DNA from: Shimia abyssi
Lineage (GTDB): Bacteria; Pseudomonadota; Alphaproteobacteria; Rhodobacterales; Rhodobacteraceae
Direction: 5' to 3'
DNA: 64,000 nucleotides
Assembly: GCF_003014475.1 (NCBI RefSeq)
Contig: NZ_PYGJ01000007.1
Location: 124,001 to 188,000 of the forward strand
In this document: positions 53,420-61,574 of the stretch, one piece after another
How positions within the stretch are numbered: position 1 is the first letter of the stretch
How the letters are laid out: every line of letters starts with the position of its first letter
Made by a program: the position numbers and the translations under genes
Notes under the pieces: model-generated
The model's input: only the letters and a program-made list of their open reading frames with translations
What the model was told of the DNA's origin: nothing
The model's database searches: none

Positions 53420-56410
53420 ATGCGCCAACTTGCCCTCTCTGCCCTCCTCGCGCTGACGCTATGGCTCCCCGGCGCGGTTGCGGCGCGCGAGTTGACCGAG
53501 GCCGAGGGCGAGATTGTCACACAGGCATTCACCCTCTCGCTCGAAGCGCGTGAACTATACTATGCGGGCCGGTTTGCCGAGGCCGAAGCGACCTATCGCA
53601 AAGTCTATGCGCTTAATTCTCAACTTTCGGAAAACGAGCTGTCGCTGGCCTCAACCCTGCACAATATCGCCGCTGCTGTTGCCGGTCAGGGCCGTTTGTT
53701 AGAGGCCGAGGAAGATGCACGCAGGGCGCTGCAACTGCGCATTGATCATGGCGGTGTCGACTTTGTCGTGATCAGTTCCAGCGCGCTGTTGGCCACCATT
53801 CTTGGCGACCTGAACGAATATACCGAGGCCCGCATTCTGATGCAGGAAGCGGTCGAGTTGACGCTTTCCAGTTCAGACGCGGACCAGTCTGAGCTAATTA
53901 AACATGTCACGGTTCTCGCCTATTACACAGCGCAGGATGGCTATGTTCAGGAAGGTATCGCAATCCTTAACCAGATCGTGCCGATGCTGGCCGATATCCC
54001 GCAAACCGATGGTGTGCGGTTGTTGAACGCGCTGGGGCGGCTGTCTTCGCTGAACGGTCAGCCGCAACAGGCCGAGACCTATTATCGCGAGGCATTGAAC
54101 CGACAAACCGCATTTGACCCGTCCCCTGATTGGTCGACTCGCGACATGGCAACTGTGCTTGGCAATCTCGCTTCAATCCTGCGCGATCAGGGGCGCATTG
54201 CCGAGGCGCAGGCCCTGTTTCTTCAGGCTGACGCGATGTTGGTCAAGGCCGGTGTTCTGGCCACCGAAACCCGCGCCACCATTCTTGATGGTTTGGGGGA
54301 AACCCTGCGCGCCACAGGTGATCTGCATTTTGCGTTCGACGTTCAGCGCCAATCGCTCAGCATTCGTCAAGCTGTGTTTCCGGCGGGACATCTGAAAACC
54401 GGCATTTCCTTTTCCAATCTGGGCCTGACCCTTTTGCAAGGGGGCCAACTAACCGAGGCCACACAGGCGTTGGAAAAAGCCGTGGCGATTCAGCGCCAGA
54501 ACGGAGATGCGAACCGTTTTTCCAAGGCGGCGCTTAACCTTTCGGCCGCACATGCGGCGACAGGGGATTTCGACACCGCCACAGCCCTTGCGGCAGAGGC
54601 GCAATCGGCGCTCGCTGCCATTCTGCCGCCAGATCATCCTGACCTGACCAAGGCCACGTTTAACCGGGCGTGGTTGCATTTGGGGGCAGGTGAAAACGAC
54701 ATTGCCGCAGATCTCGCAGATCAGGGGATGCAGGCTTTTCTGGCCAATCGCTGGCAGATGGGGGCGGAAAACACCACTGGCGTATCAGAACTGCGTGACA
54801 CGCGCAGGCAGGTGCTGGCCAGTGTGGTCGCGAATTGGGAAACCAATCGCGAAGCGGGAATGGATGCGGCCTTTCAGGCGGCGCAATGGGCCCAGGCCTC
54901 CAAGGCGGCGCATGTCGCCCAGCGTGTGGCGGCGCGGTTTGCCTCTGGCGACGGCGCACTGGCCGAATTGGCGCGCGCCAAGCAAAATCTTGTCAATCGC
55001 TGGCGCGCTACGGATGCCCATTACCTTGCCCTTTTGGCCAAGGCACCACCCGGCGATCCGCGTATTGCAACACTCAAGACCCAGATGGCCACCCTGTCGG
55101 CGCAAATCGCAGAGGCCGACGCGGCGCTTGCCCGTGACTACCCAGAATTTGCTCAACTGACCCAGCCACAAACCGTTTCTGTCAGTCAGATACAAGCAGG
55201 TTTGGCGCCCGGCGAGGCATTTCTAATGCCGATTACCACGCCAGACGAAACATATGTTTTTGCCATAACAAGCGACACCGCGACGTGGGCGAAATCTGCG
55301 ATGGCTGAACGAGAAATGGTGACACAGATCCGGCAATTGCGCGCTGATCTGGATCCCAACGGTCCGGCGCGCGGGGCGGTGGCGCTGGATGATAACTTTG
55401 CGGCCGACGGTGCGCCCGCCTTTGACGGGGACGCGGCCTATGCGCTTTATCAGGCGCTGGTTGCGCCTGTTGCGGATGACTTAGCCGCCGCAGAGACTGT
55501 TTACGTGGTCAAGGAGGGGCCGGTTTCCGGTGTTCCGCTGGCCGTTTTGCTCGAGACCCCAACCGACCTCTACGACGCAACCGTGGAAGAGTTTCAAGCG
55601 GCCCCATGGCTGATCCGGCGCTATGGGTTTTCGACCGTTCCTTCTGCGGCAGCGTTTTTGGCCCAGCGCGGTTCGGAGCCGGCGCGCGCGGCTACAGTGA
55701 CGTTGGCTGGGTTTGCCGATCCGGATTTTCAGGGCAATGATGAGGCCGAAACCCCGTCCATGGCAGCGCTGTTCACGCGCAATGGGGCGGTGGCCGAAAA
55801 TGTACGGGGACTGGCGCGCCTGCCCGGTACACGGCGCGAGGTCGTTGGCTTGGCCAAAGCTTTGGACACACCTGTTGATCAGCTCGCACTAGGCACAGAC
55901 GCAACCGAGGCGGCGGTGAAATCCTCCGCCGCTTTGCGCGACGCGCGGATCGCGGTGTTCGCCACACACGGGTTGGTCGCGGGTGAGTTATCCGGGCTGA
56001 GCGAACCTGCGCTGGCATTCACCGCGCCGGATCAGCCGGATGCAGAAGATGACGGATTGCTGACCGCGTCAGAGGCGTCACGGCTGGATCTGGTTGCCGA
56101 TTGGGTGGTGCTGTCGGCCTGTAACACTGCGGCCTCTGATGGGACGCCGGGGGGCGAAGGTCTGTCGGGGCTGGCCAGCGCGTTTCTCTTTGCTGGGGCG
56201 CAATCCTTGTTGGTGTCGCATTGGCCAGTGCGCGACGATGCGGCGGCGCAGCTGACGGTTGAGGCGCTGACCGCCCATGCCGAAACACCGGACATTGCCA
56301 AGGCACAGAATTTGCGCCGTGCGATGCTATCGATGATCGACAACGGAGACATACCCGACCACGCCCACCCGTCGGTTTGGGCGCCGTTTGTCGTGGTCGG
56401 CTCGGATTGA
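53420..56410 (+). CDS. Exported TPR-CHAT protein
   Basis: The ATG at 53420 lies 11 bases after the preceding stop and gives 996 residues with a signal peptide (cleaved near GAVAA|RE); a longer frame from 53204 would overlap the upstream gene. Residues about 25-450 are tetratricopeptide repeats (YYAGRFAEAEATYRKVYAL, LGNLASILRDQGRIAEAQAL, SFSNLGLTLLQGGQLTEATQ). A helical linker follows and then the CHAT domain with H850 in VFATHGLVAGEL and C901 in VVLSACNTAASD, followed by LLVSHWPVRDDAAAQLT. TPR-CHAT proteins act as proteases gated by protein binding to the repeats; eukaryotic separase and bacterial Craspase are relatives. It is the last gene of the plus-strand operon. Confidence 0.9.
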   Translation: MRQLALSALLALTLWLPGAVAARELTEAEGEIVTQAFTLSLEARELYYAGRFAEAEATYRKVYALNSQLSENELSLASTLHNIAAAVAGQGRLLEAEEDARRALQLRIDHGGVDFVVISSSALLATILGDLNEYTEARILMQEAVELTLSSSDADQSELIKHVTVLAYYTAQDGYVQEGIAILNQIVPMLADIPQTDGVRLLNALGRLSSLNGQPQQAETYYREALNRQTAFDPSPDWSTRDMATVLGNLASILRDQGRIAEAQALFLQADAMLVKAGVLATETRATILDGLGETLRATGDLHFAFDVQRQSLSIRQAVFPAGHLKTGISFSNLGLTLLQGGQLTEATQALEKAVAIQRQNGDANRFSKAALNLSAAHAATGDFDTATALAAEAQSALAAILPPDHPDLTKATFNRAWLHLGAGENDIAADLADQGMQAFLANRWQMGAENTTGVSELRDTRRQVLASVVANWETNREAGMDAAFQAAQWAQASKAAHVAQRVAARFASGDGALAELARAKQNLVNRWRATDAHYLALLAKAPPGDPRIATLKTQMATLSAQIAEADAALARDYPEFAQLTQPQTVSVSQIQAGLAPGEAFLMPITTPDETYVFAITSDTATWAKSAMAEREMVTQIRQLRADLDPNGPARGAVALDDNFAADGAPAFDGDAAYALYQALVAPVADDLAAAETVYVVKEGPVSGVPLAVLLETPTDLYDATVEEFQAAPWLIRRYGFSTVPSAAAFLAQRGSEPARAATVTLAGFADPDFQGNDEAETPSMAALFTRNGAVAENVRGLARLPGTRREVVGLAKALDTPVDQLALGTDATEAAVKSSAALRDARIAVFATHGLVAGELSGLSEPALAFTAPDQPDAEDDGLLTASEASRLDLVADWVVLSACNTAASDGTPGGEGLSGLASAFLFAGAQSLLVSHWPVRDDAAAQLTVEALTAHAETPDIAKAQNLRRAMLSMIDNGDIPDHAHPSVWAPFVVVGSD

Positions 56411-56428
56411 GAAGGCGAAAACAGCACC

Positions 56429-56472
56429 GACGCGATACTGACGTGATACCGACGCAATACCGACGTTGCCTT
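56429..56472 (+). repeat. Four 11-base tandem repeats between convergent genes
   Basis: Units GACGCGATACT, GACGTGATACC, GACGCAATACC and a degenerate GACGTTGCCTT follow each other exactly, so the period is about one helical turn. They are flanked by AAGGC (56412-56416) and the complementary GCCTT (56468-56472), so the whole may fold as a terminator region. Confidence 0.6.
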
Positions 56473-56478
56473 TTGGGC

Positions 56479-57312
56479 CTAACCCAGCTCCATCGTGGCA
56501 ATCGCCTGAAGCGCCGGTCCTACCGTCGGTGCAGGCCCGCGATACATCCGTGCAGTGGTAAATCCGCTCTCGAACCCGGCGCTGAGCAGACGGTCGATCA
56601 TAGGCTGATTGCTTGACGGCACGTCGATAATCACTCTCTCGGACGGCATCATATCCAACGCGGCGCGGGCCAGAATTAGTGCGCCGTCAACATTTGGCGC
56701 AATGATTGGGCCAATCTTGGCGCCATCGTCGCAAATACGGATGGTGGCGAAGCCCGTGATCCTATTATTATCCTGTAAAACCACTGTTTTTCGCGTCTCT
56801 TCCAGCGCTGTCCAGCGGTTCAAGAATAGTGGTCGGTGCACCCCATTGGCCGCGCCATCCAAGGCGGCAAGCGCGTCTACATCCGCCGGCGTCGCCAGCC
56901 GCACCGCTGGGCTTGCCTTCGCCTGCAAGCGGCCTTCATACCGCATGGTTGCACCAGTACTGACAAAGCCCGACTTGGCATAATTCGCCTCTTGCTCGGC
57001 TACACCATCCAAACCAACCGTGCGCCCCCCGGCATGTTCAAGCGCATGTTTCCAAAGGGAATACCCGATACCCTGCCCACGGCAATCGGGTGTGCAGATA
57101 TAGAGCCCGAGAAACGAAAACCGATCAGAATGGTTCACGACGGAAATTGCAGCAATTACCTCGCCCGCCCTTTCCGCCACAAAGAAGCCCTCTGGGTCGG
57201 CTGCAAAAAATGCTTCTGCATCCTCCTGTCCGGGGTTCCATCCCTCGGAAGCGGCCCAGCCCAAGATGTGCCGAAGGTCAGTCCGGGTTGCATTTCTAAA
57301 CTGCACATTCAT
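56479..57312 (-). CDS. Double-domain GNAT N-acetyltransferase
   Basis: The 277-residue protein has two GNAT-like halves. The first has NATRTDLRHILGWAASEGWN and the acetyl-CoA loop CRGQGIGYSLWKHAL near residue 85. The second (about 140-270) begins LATPADVDALAALDGAANG and keeps the fold but not an obvious RxxGxG/A motif. GAGG precedes the ATG. Proteins of this type acetylate small molecules or amines. It is convergent with the TPR-CHAT gene and divergent from the SDR gene at 57475, without visible link to the protease locus. Confidence 0.82.
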   Translation of the reverse strand: MNVQFRNATRTDLRHILGWAASEGWNPGQEDAEAFFAADPEGFFVAERAGEVIAAISVVNHSDRFSFLGLYICTPDCRGQGIGYSLWKHALEHAGGRTVGLDGVAEQEANYAKSGFVSTGATMRYEGRLQAKASPAVRLATPADVDALAALDGAANGVHRPLFLNRWTALEETRKTVVLQDNNRITGFATIRICDDGAKIGPIIAPNVDGALILARAALDMMPSERVIIDVPSSNQPMIDRLLSAGFESGFTTARMYRGPAPTVGPALQAIATMELG

Positions 57313-57474
57313 TGGGTCAGCCTCTAAAAGCGTATATTTTTAAAGAGCATACGACAGCACGACGCCCGGTCAACGCTGCAAATATGCAATGTTCTGAGCA
57401 TTGGCACCCGTAAGAGTAGAAAGGACCGCAGGAATTTAATATGACTGGAGCATCTTAACGACGGCGGAGTGCAG

Positions 57475-58302
57475 ATGACACCCAAATCCATATTGATTAC
57501 CGGCTGCTCAAGCGGCATCGGTTATGACGCCGCGCGAGTGTTAAGAAAGCGAGGCTGGCGTGTTTTTGCCAGTTGCCGCAAGGAGTTGGACTGTGAGCGC
57601 CTGCGCAGCGAAGGCTTTGAAAGCGTCCACATCGATTATACCGACACTGCCAGTATTCAATCGGGCTTTGCCCAAGTAATCGAGGCGACGGGCGGTACAT
57701 TGGACGCGGTTTTTAACAACGGCGCGCACGCGCTCAGCGGCGCTGTTGAGGATGTTCCAACAGACGGGCTGCGTGCGATTTTTGAGGCGAATTTTTTTGG
57801 CTGGCACGAGTTGACCAGACTTGTTCTACCCGTAATGCGCGCGCAAGGGTCGGGGCGTATTATTCAATGTTCCTCTACACTTGGCATCACCACGATCCGC
57901 TGGCGTGGCCCCTACAGCGCGACCAAGCACGCGCTAGAGGCGTTGAGTGATACAATGCGGCTAGAGCTGAGGGACACGGACATTCATGTTGTTTCGATTC
58001 AGCCGGGCCCGATCACAACCAAGTTCCGCGAAAACGGCATTCCCAGATTCGAGCAATGGATTGATTGGGAGAAATCGGCGCAGCGTTCAAAGTATGAAAC
58101 TGACCTGATCCCGCGGATGCATTCGGACAGCAAGGACAGTTTCGAGCTGCCCGTGTCTGCCGTAAGTGCCAAGCTGGTTCGCGCATTAGAGGCAGGTCAT
58201 CCGAAGCCGAAATATATGGTCACAACCGCAACCTATCTGGCAGCGTTCCTGCGACGTATCCTGCCCACGCGCGCCATAGTTGCGGTCAGCGCGCGGTTTT
58301 GA
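57475..58302 (+). CDS. Short-chain dehydrogenase/reductase
   Basis: The 275-residue protein starts at the ATG at 57475, with GGAG five bases upstream; a GTG two codons earlier overlaps that ribosome-binding site. Motifs: LITGCSSGIGYDAARVL, FNNGAHALSGA, IIQCSSTLGI (Ser) and GPYSATKHALEAL (Tyr-x3-Lys), then VVSIQPGPITTKF. This is close to the YbbO/retinol-dehydrogenase-like SDR subgroup, which reduces aliphatic aldehydes or oxidises alcohols. It is a single gene between the GNAT gene and a strong terminator. The 162-bp divergent spacer is A+T-rich (TATATTTTTAAAG). Confidence 0.85.
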   Translation: MTPKSILITGCSSGIGYDAARVLRKRGWRVFASCRKELDCERLRSEGFESVHIDYTDTASIQSGFAQVIEATGGTLDAVFNNGAHALSGAVEDVPTDGLRAIFEANFFGWHELTRLVLPVMRAQGSGRIIQCSSTLGITTIRWRGPYSATKHALEALSDTMRLELRDTDIHVVSIQPGPITTKFRENGIPRFEQWIDWEKSAQRSKYETDLIPRMHSDSKDSFELPVSAVSAKLVRALEAGHPKPKYMVTTATYLAAFLRRILPTRAIVAVSARF

Positions 58303-58337
58303 ATCCGAGGTTATTTCGCCCAATTTGCCACGCATAG

Positions 58338-58371
58338 AAAAAGCCGCCCGAAAGAGCTTCGGGCGGCTTTT
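58338..58371. terminator. Bidirectional terminator between SDR and fdsA
   Basis: AAGCCGCCCGAA pairs with TTCGGGCGGCTT (12-bp stem, five-base loop), flanked by A-run and T-run, so it can end both convergent transcripts. Confidence 0.9.
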
Positions 58372-58388
58372 GATTGTTTAATAGTCTT

Positions 58389-61181
58389 TTACTCGGCAGC
58401 GACAGAGCTGTTTGGAGCGTCAGCCTTCTCAACTTTGACCGCCGAGAATTTGAATTCAGGGATCTTGCCATATGGGTCAAGCGCTGCGTTGGTCAGAATG
58501 TTGGCCGCCGCTTCGACGTAAGCAAATGGCAGGAACACGTTGTTCTCGGCCACGGCCCGATCCGCCCGCGCCATCACTGTCACCGACCCACGCCGCGTGC
58601 TGAGACGCAGATACCCACCCGGTTCAACGCCTAGCTGACGCAGGGTTTTGGGGTGCAGCGAACAGTTCGCTTCCGGCTCGACGGCATCGAGCACCTTGGA
58701 GCGGCGCGTCATCGAGCCAGTGTGCCAGTGCTCCAGCTGACGTCCAGTGATCAGAACGAAGGGATAGTCCGCATCAGGCGTTTCGTCGGGCGAAATCACC
58801 TTAGCTGGCGCAAAGCGCGCACGTCCCTCGGCGCGGGGGAAACCGTCGCCAAACACGATCGCCTGACCGGGGTCTTCCGGGGTCAGCGACGGGTAGGTCA
58901 CGGCCGTTTTCTCAAGACGGTCCCATGTGATGTTGTTGAGCGAGCCCATGTTGAGCTTCATCTCGGCAAACACTTCCTTGGGGTGCGTGTAAGTCCAATC
59001 AAGACCCAGCCGCTTGGCCAATTCCACCTCGATCCACCAGTCTTCCTTGGCCTCGCCCGGAGCAGGCGCCACAGGGCGACCCATCTGGACCTGACGGTTG
59101 GTATTGGTCACGGTGCCCGATTTTTCGTACCACGCCGAAGACGGCAAGATCACGTCGGCATAGTTCGCCGTTTCCGTCAGGAAGATATCCTGCACCACGA
59201 GGTGTTCCAGCTTGGCCAGCGCATCGCGGGCGTGGTCGACATCTGGGTCGGACATGGCCGGGTTTTCGCCCAGAATGTACATACCTTTGATCGCGTCATC
59301 ATGGATGGCGTGCATGATTTCGACGACGGTCAGGCCCTTTTCATTGCTGAAGTCTTCGGACTCCCACACTTTGGTAAAGGCCGAGCGCACACCGTCGTCC
59401 ATCACGCTTTGGTAATCGGGTAGGAACATCGGGATAAGACCTGCATCAGACGCGCCCTGAACGTTGTTCTGCCCCCGCAACGGGTGCAGGCCAGCGCCCG
59501 GTTTGCCGACGTTGCCGGTCATCAGCGCCAGAGCGATCAGGCAGCGCGCATTGTCGGTGCCGTGAATGTGCTGGCTGACGCCCATCCCCCAAAAAATCAT
59601 GCCCGCCTTGCCTGCGGCAAAGGTCCGCGCAGCGGCACGCAGCTCTTCTGGGTCGAGACCACAGGTCTCGGCCATCGCTTCGGGGCTGTAGCCTTTGAGG
59701 TGTTCTTTCATCGCCTCCCAGTTCTCGGTGAACTGCGCGATGTAGTCGGCGTCATAGAGCCCTTCTTCGACAATCACATGCATGAACGCGTTCAGCATCG
59801 ACACGTCGCCGCCAGCCTCGAATTGCAGGCGATGGGTGGCAAACCGACCCAGACCAACGCCGCGTGGATCCATCACGATCAGCTTGCCGCCGCGCTTGGT
59901 GAACTGTTTGAAATAGGTGGCCGCGACGGGGTGGTTTTCAATCGGGTTGGCCCCGATCACAATGGCTACATCCGCATTTTCGATCTCGTTAAATGTTGCC
60001 GTCACCGCGCCCGAGCCGACGTTTTCGATCAACGCCGACACCGAGCTTGCGTGACAAAGGCGGGTACAGTGATCGACATTGTTGTGGCCAAAGCCCTGAC
60101 GGATCAGTTTCTGGAACAGATACGCCTCTTCGTTTGAGCATTTGGCCGAGCCGAACCCAGCGACATAGCTGCCCTTTTGCGCGCGCAGTTTGGCCAAACC
60201 ACCGGCGGCAAAGTCGAGCGCCTCGTCCCAGCTTGCTTCGCGGAAATGCGTCATCAGATTGCCCGGATCGACATTCAGCCCCTTGGCAGGCGCATCGTCG
60301 CGCCGGATCAAAGGCTTGGTCAAACGGTGCGGGTGGTTGATGTAGTCAAAGCCAAAACGGCCCTTGACGCACAGCCGGTTTTCATTGGCCGGGCCGTCGA
60401 TACCTTCGACATACTTGATCTTGTCGTCCTTGATCTTGAACTTGATCTGACAACCGACACCGCAATAGGGACAGACACTGTCGACTTCGCGGTCGTAATC
60501 CTTGCTGTCGCCTGCGCCGGTTTCATCCAGCACAGCCGCAGGCATCAATGCACCAGTTGGACAGGCCTGAACGCATTCACCGCACGCCACGCAGCTAGAG
60601 GCACCCATCGGGTCGTCCTGATCAAACACGATCTTGGCCGTGCTGCCGCGCCCGGACATGCCGATCACATCGTTGACTTGAACATCGCGGCAGGCACGAA
60701 CGCAGAGGTTGCAGTGAATGCAAGCATCGAGATTGACACTCATGGCGACATGAGAATTGTCGAGCAACGGGACAAACTCGGGCTCTTTCGCGGGGAACCG
60801 GCTTTCTTCTACGCCGTTCAACGCGGCCATTTCCCAGAAATGGCTGCTGGCGTCGTGTTTAACCTCGGGCTGGTCTGCAACCAACAGTTCTGTGACCATG
60901 GCGCGCGCTTTTTTGGCGCGGTCACTTTCGGATTTCACGACCATGCCTTCGGTGGCGGGGCGAATGCAGCTAGCGACCAATGCGCGCTCGCCTTCGACTT
61001 CGACCATGCAGGCACGACAGTTGCCATCGGGCGTATAGCCCTTGGCGGGTTTGTGGCAGAGATGCGGGATCACAAAGCCCTTGCCGTTGGCTGCATCCCA
61101 GATTGAGGTGCCCTCGGGCACGGTGACATCTTCGCCATTCAGGTTGAAGGTGACGGTGTTGGCGGCGCTGGAATCTAACAT
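58389..61181 (-). CDS. fdsA: NAD-dependent formate dehydrogenase, alpha (molybdenum) subunit
   Basis: The ATG at 61181 (AGGAG eight bases upstream) gives 930 residues. The N-terminal part has a [2Fe-2S] site (HLCHKPAKGY, NCRACMVEVEG), followed by two [4Fe-4S] motif sets (DACIHCNLCVRACRD and SCVACGECVQACPTG). The molybdopterin part starts with CPYCGVGCQIKF and contains CTRLCHASS, in which C376 corresponds to the catalytic Cys/Sec of formate dehydrogenases. The C-terminal dinucleotide-binding domain includes LITGRQLEHWHTGSMTRRS. It oxidises formate to CO2 in the cytoplasm, passing electrons to the FdsGB fusion. It is the third gene of the operon, eleven bases after a VOC protein. Confidence 0.93.
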   Translation of the reverse strand: MLDSSAANTVTFNLNGEDVTVPEGTSIWDAANGKGFVIPHLCHKPAKGYTPDGNCRACMVEVEGERALVASCIRPATEGMVVKSESDRAKKARAMVTELLVADQPEVKHDASSHFWEMAALNGVEESRFPAKEPEFVPLLDNSHVAMSVNLDACIHCNLCVRACRDVQVNDVIGMSGRGSTAKIVFDQDDPMGASSCVACGECVQACPTGALMPAAVLDETGAGDSKDYDREVDSVCPYCGVGCQIKFKIKDDKIKYVEGIDGPANENRLCVKGRFGFDYINHPHRLTKPLIRRDDAPAKGLNVDPGNLMTHFREASWDEALDFAAGGLAKLRAQKGSYVAGFGSAKCSNEEAYLFQKLIRQGFGHNNVDHCTRLCHASSVSALIENVGSGAVTATFNEIENADVAIVIGANPIENHPVAATYFKQFTKRGGKLIVMDPRGVGLGRFATHRLQFEAGGDVSMLNAFMHVIVEEGLYDADYIAQFTENWEAMKEHLKGYSPEAMAETCGLDPEELRAAARTFAAGKAGMIFWGMGVSQHIHGTDNARCLIALALMTGNVGKPGAGLHPLRGQNNVQGASDAGLIPMFLPDYQSVMDDGVRSAFTKVWESEDFSNEKGLTVVEIMHAIHDDAIKGMYILGENPAMSDPDVDHARDALAKLEHLVVQDIFLTETANYADVILPSSAWYEKSGTVTNTNRQVQMGRPVAPAPGEAKEDWWIEVELAKRLGLDWTYTHPKEVFAEMKLNMGSLNNITWDRLEKTAVTYPSLTPEDPGQAIVFGDGFPRAEGRARFAPAKVISPDETPDADYPFVLITGRQLEHWHTGSMTRRSKVLDAVEPEANCSLHPKTLRQLGVEPGGYLRLSTRRGSVTVMARADRAVAENNVFLPFAYVEAAANILTNAALDPYGKIPEFKFSAVKVEKADAPNSSVAAE

Positions 61182-61191
61182 GGCTGGGCTC

Positions 61192-61572
61192 CTAGCGGTG
61201 TTGATCAATGAGGATGGTGTTGCCGTCCGGGTCGGACAACATCAGGCTTGCCGGACCGGATCCGGCCTCATCCGCTTCGCTGGTCAGGTTGACACCTGCT
61301 GATTTTAGCTGAGCCTGCAACGCGCGAATATCTGTGAATTTTTCGGTGGGCTGGGCGTTCTGGTCCCAACCAGGGTTGAACGTCAGGATATTGCTGTCGA
61401 ACATCCCCTGAAACAGCCCAATGACGTGTGTGCCGTTCTTCATGATCAGCCAGTTCTGTTCAGGGTCGCCGCCCATTGCCTCAAAACCAAGCGTTTCGTA
61501 AAACGCGCGCGACGCGGAGAGGTCTTTGACTGCAAGGCTAACCGAGAACGCGCCAAGGTCCATCTTTGCCAT
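61192..61572 (-). CDS. VOC-superfamily (glyoxalase/bleomycin-resistance-like) protein inside the fds operon
   Basis: The ATG at 61572 has GGAGATC upstream and gives 126 residues, one complete VOC unit: [40 protein letters not shown], and [19 protein letters not shown] near the end, where Asp/Glu residues usually help bind metal. It lies two bases after the fdsGB stop and ten bases before the fdsA start, so it must be co-expressed with the enzyme. VOC proteins include glyoxalases and metal-binding resistance proteins. A role linked to formate dehydrogenase assembly or detoxification is possible but not known. Confidence 0.85.
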   Translation of the reverse strand: MAKMDLGAFSVSLAVKDLSASRAFYETLGFEAMGGDPEQNWLIMKNGTHVIGLFQGMFDSNILTFNPGWDQNAQPTEKFTDIRALQAQLKSAGVNLTSEADEAGSGPASLMLSDPDGNTILIDQHR

Positions 61573-61574
61573 TG

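Noticed and set aside
39290-56410. Locus as a gasdermin-type or Avs-type anti-phage system
   Set aside because: There is no gasdermin-like, STAND/NACHT or nucleotide-signalling gene, and nearly all proteins carry export signals, which does not fit cytoplasmic sensing of phage.
56429-56472. Tandem repeats as a CRISPR array
   Set aside because: The units are only 11 bases and have no spacers; no cas genes occur in the window.
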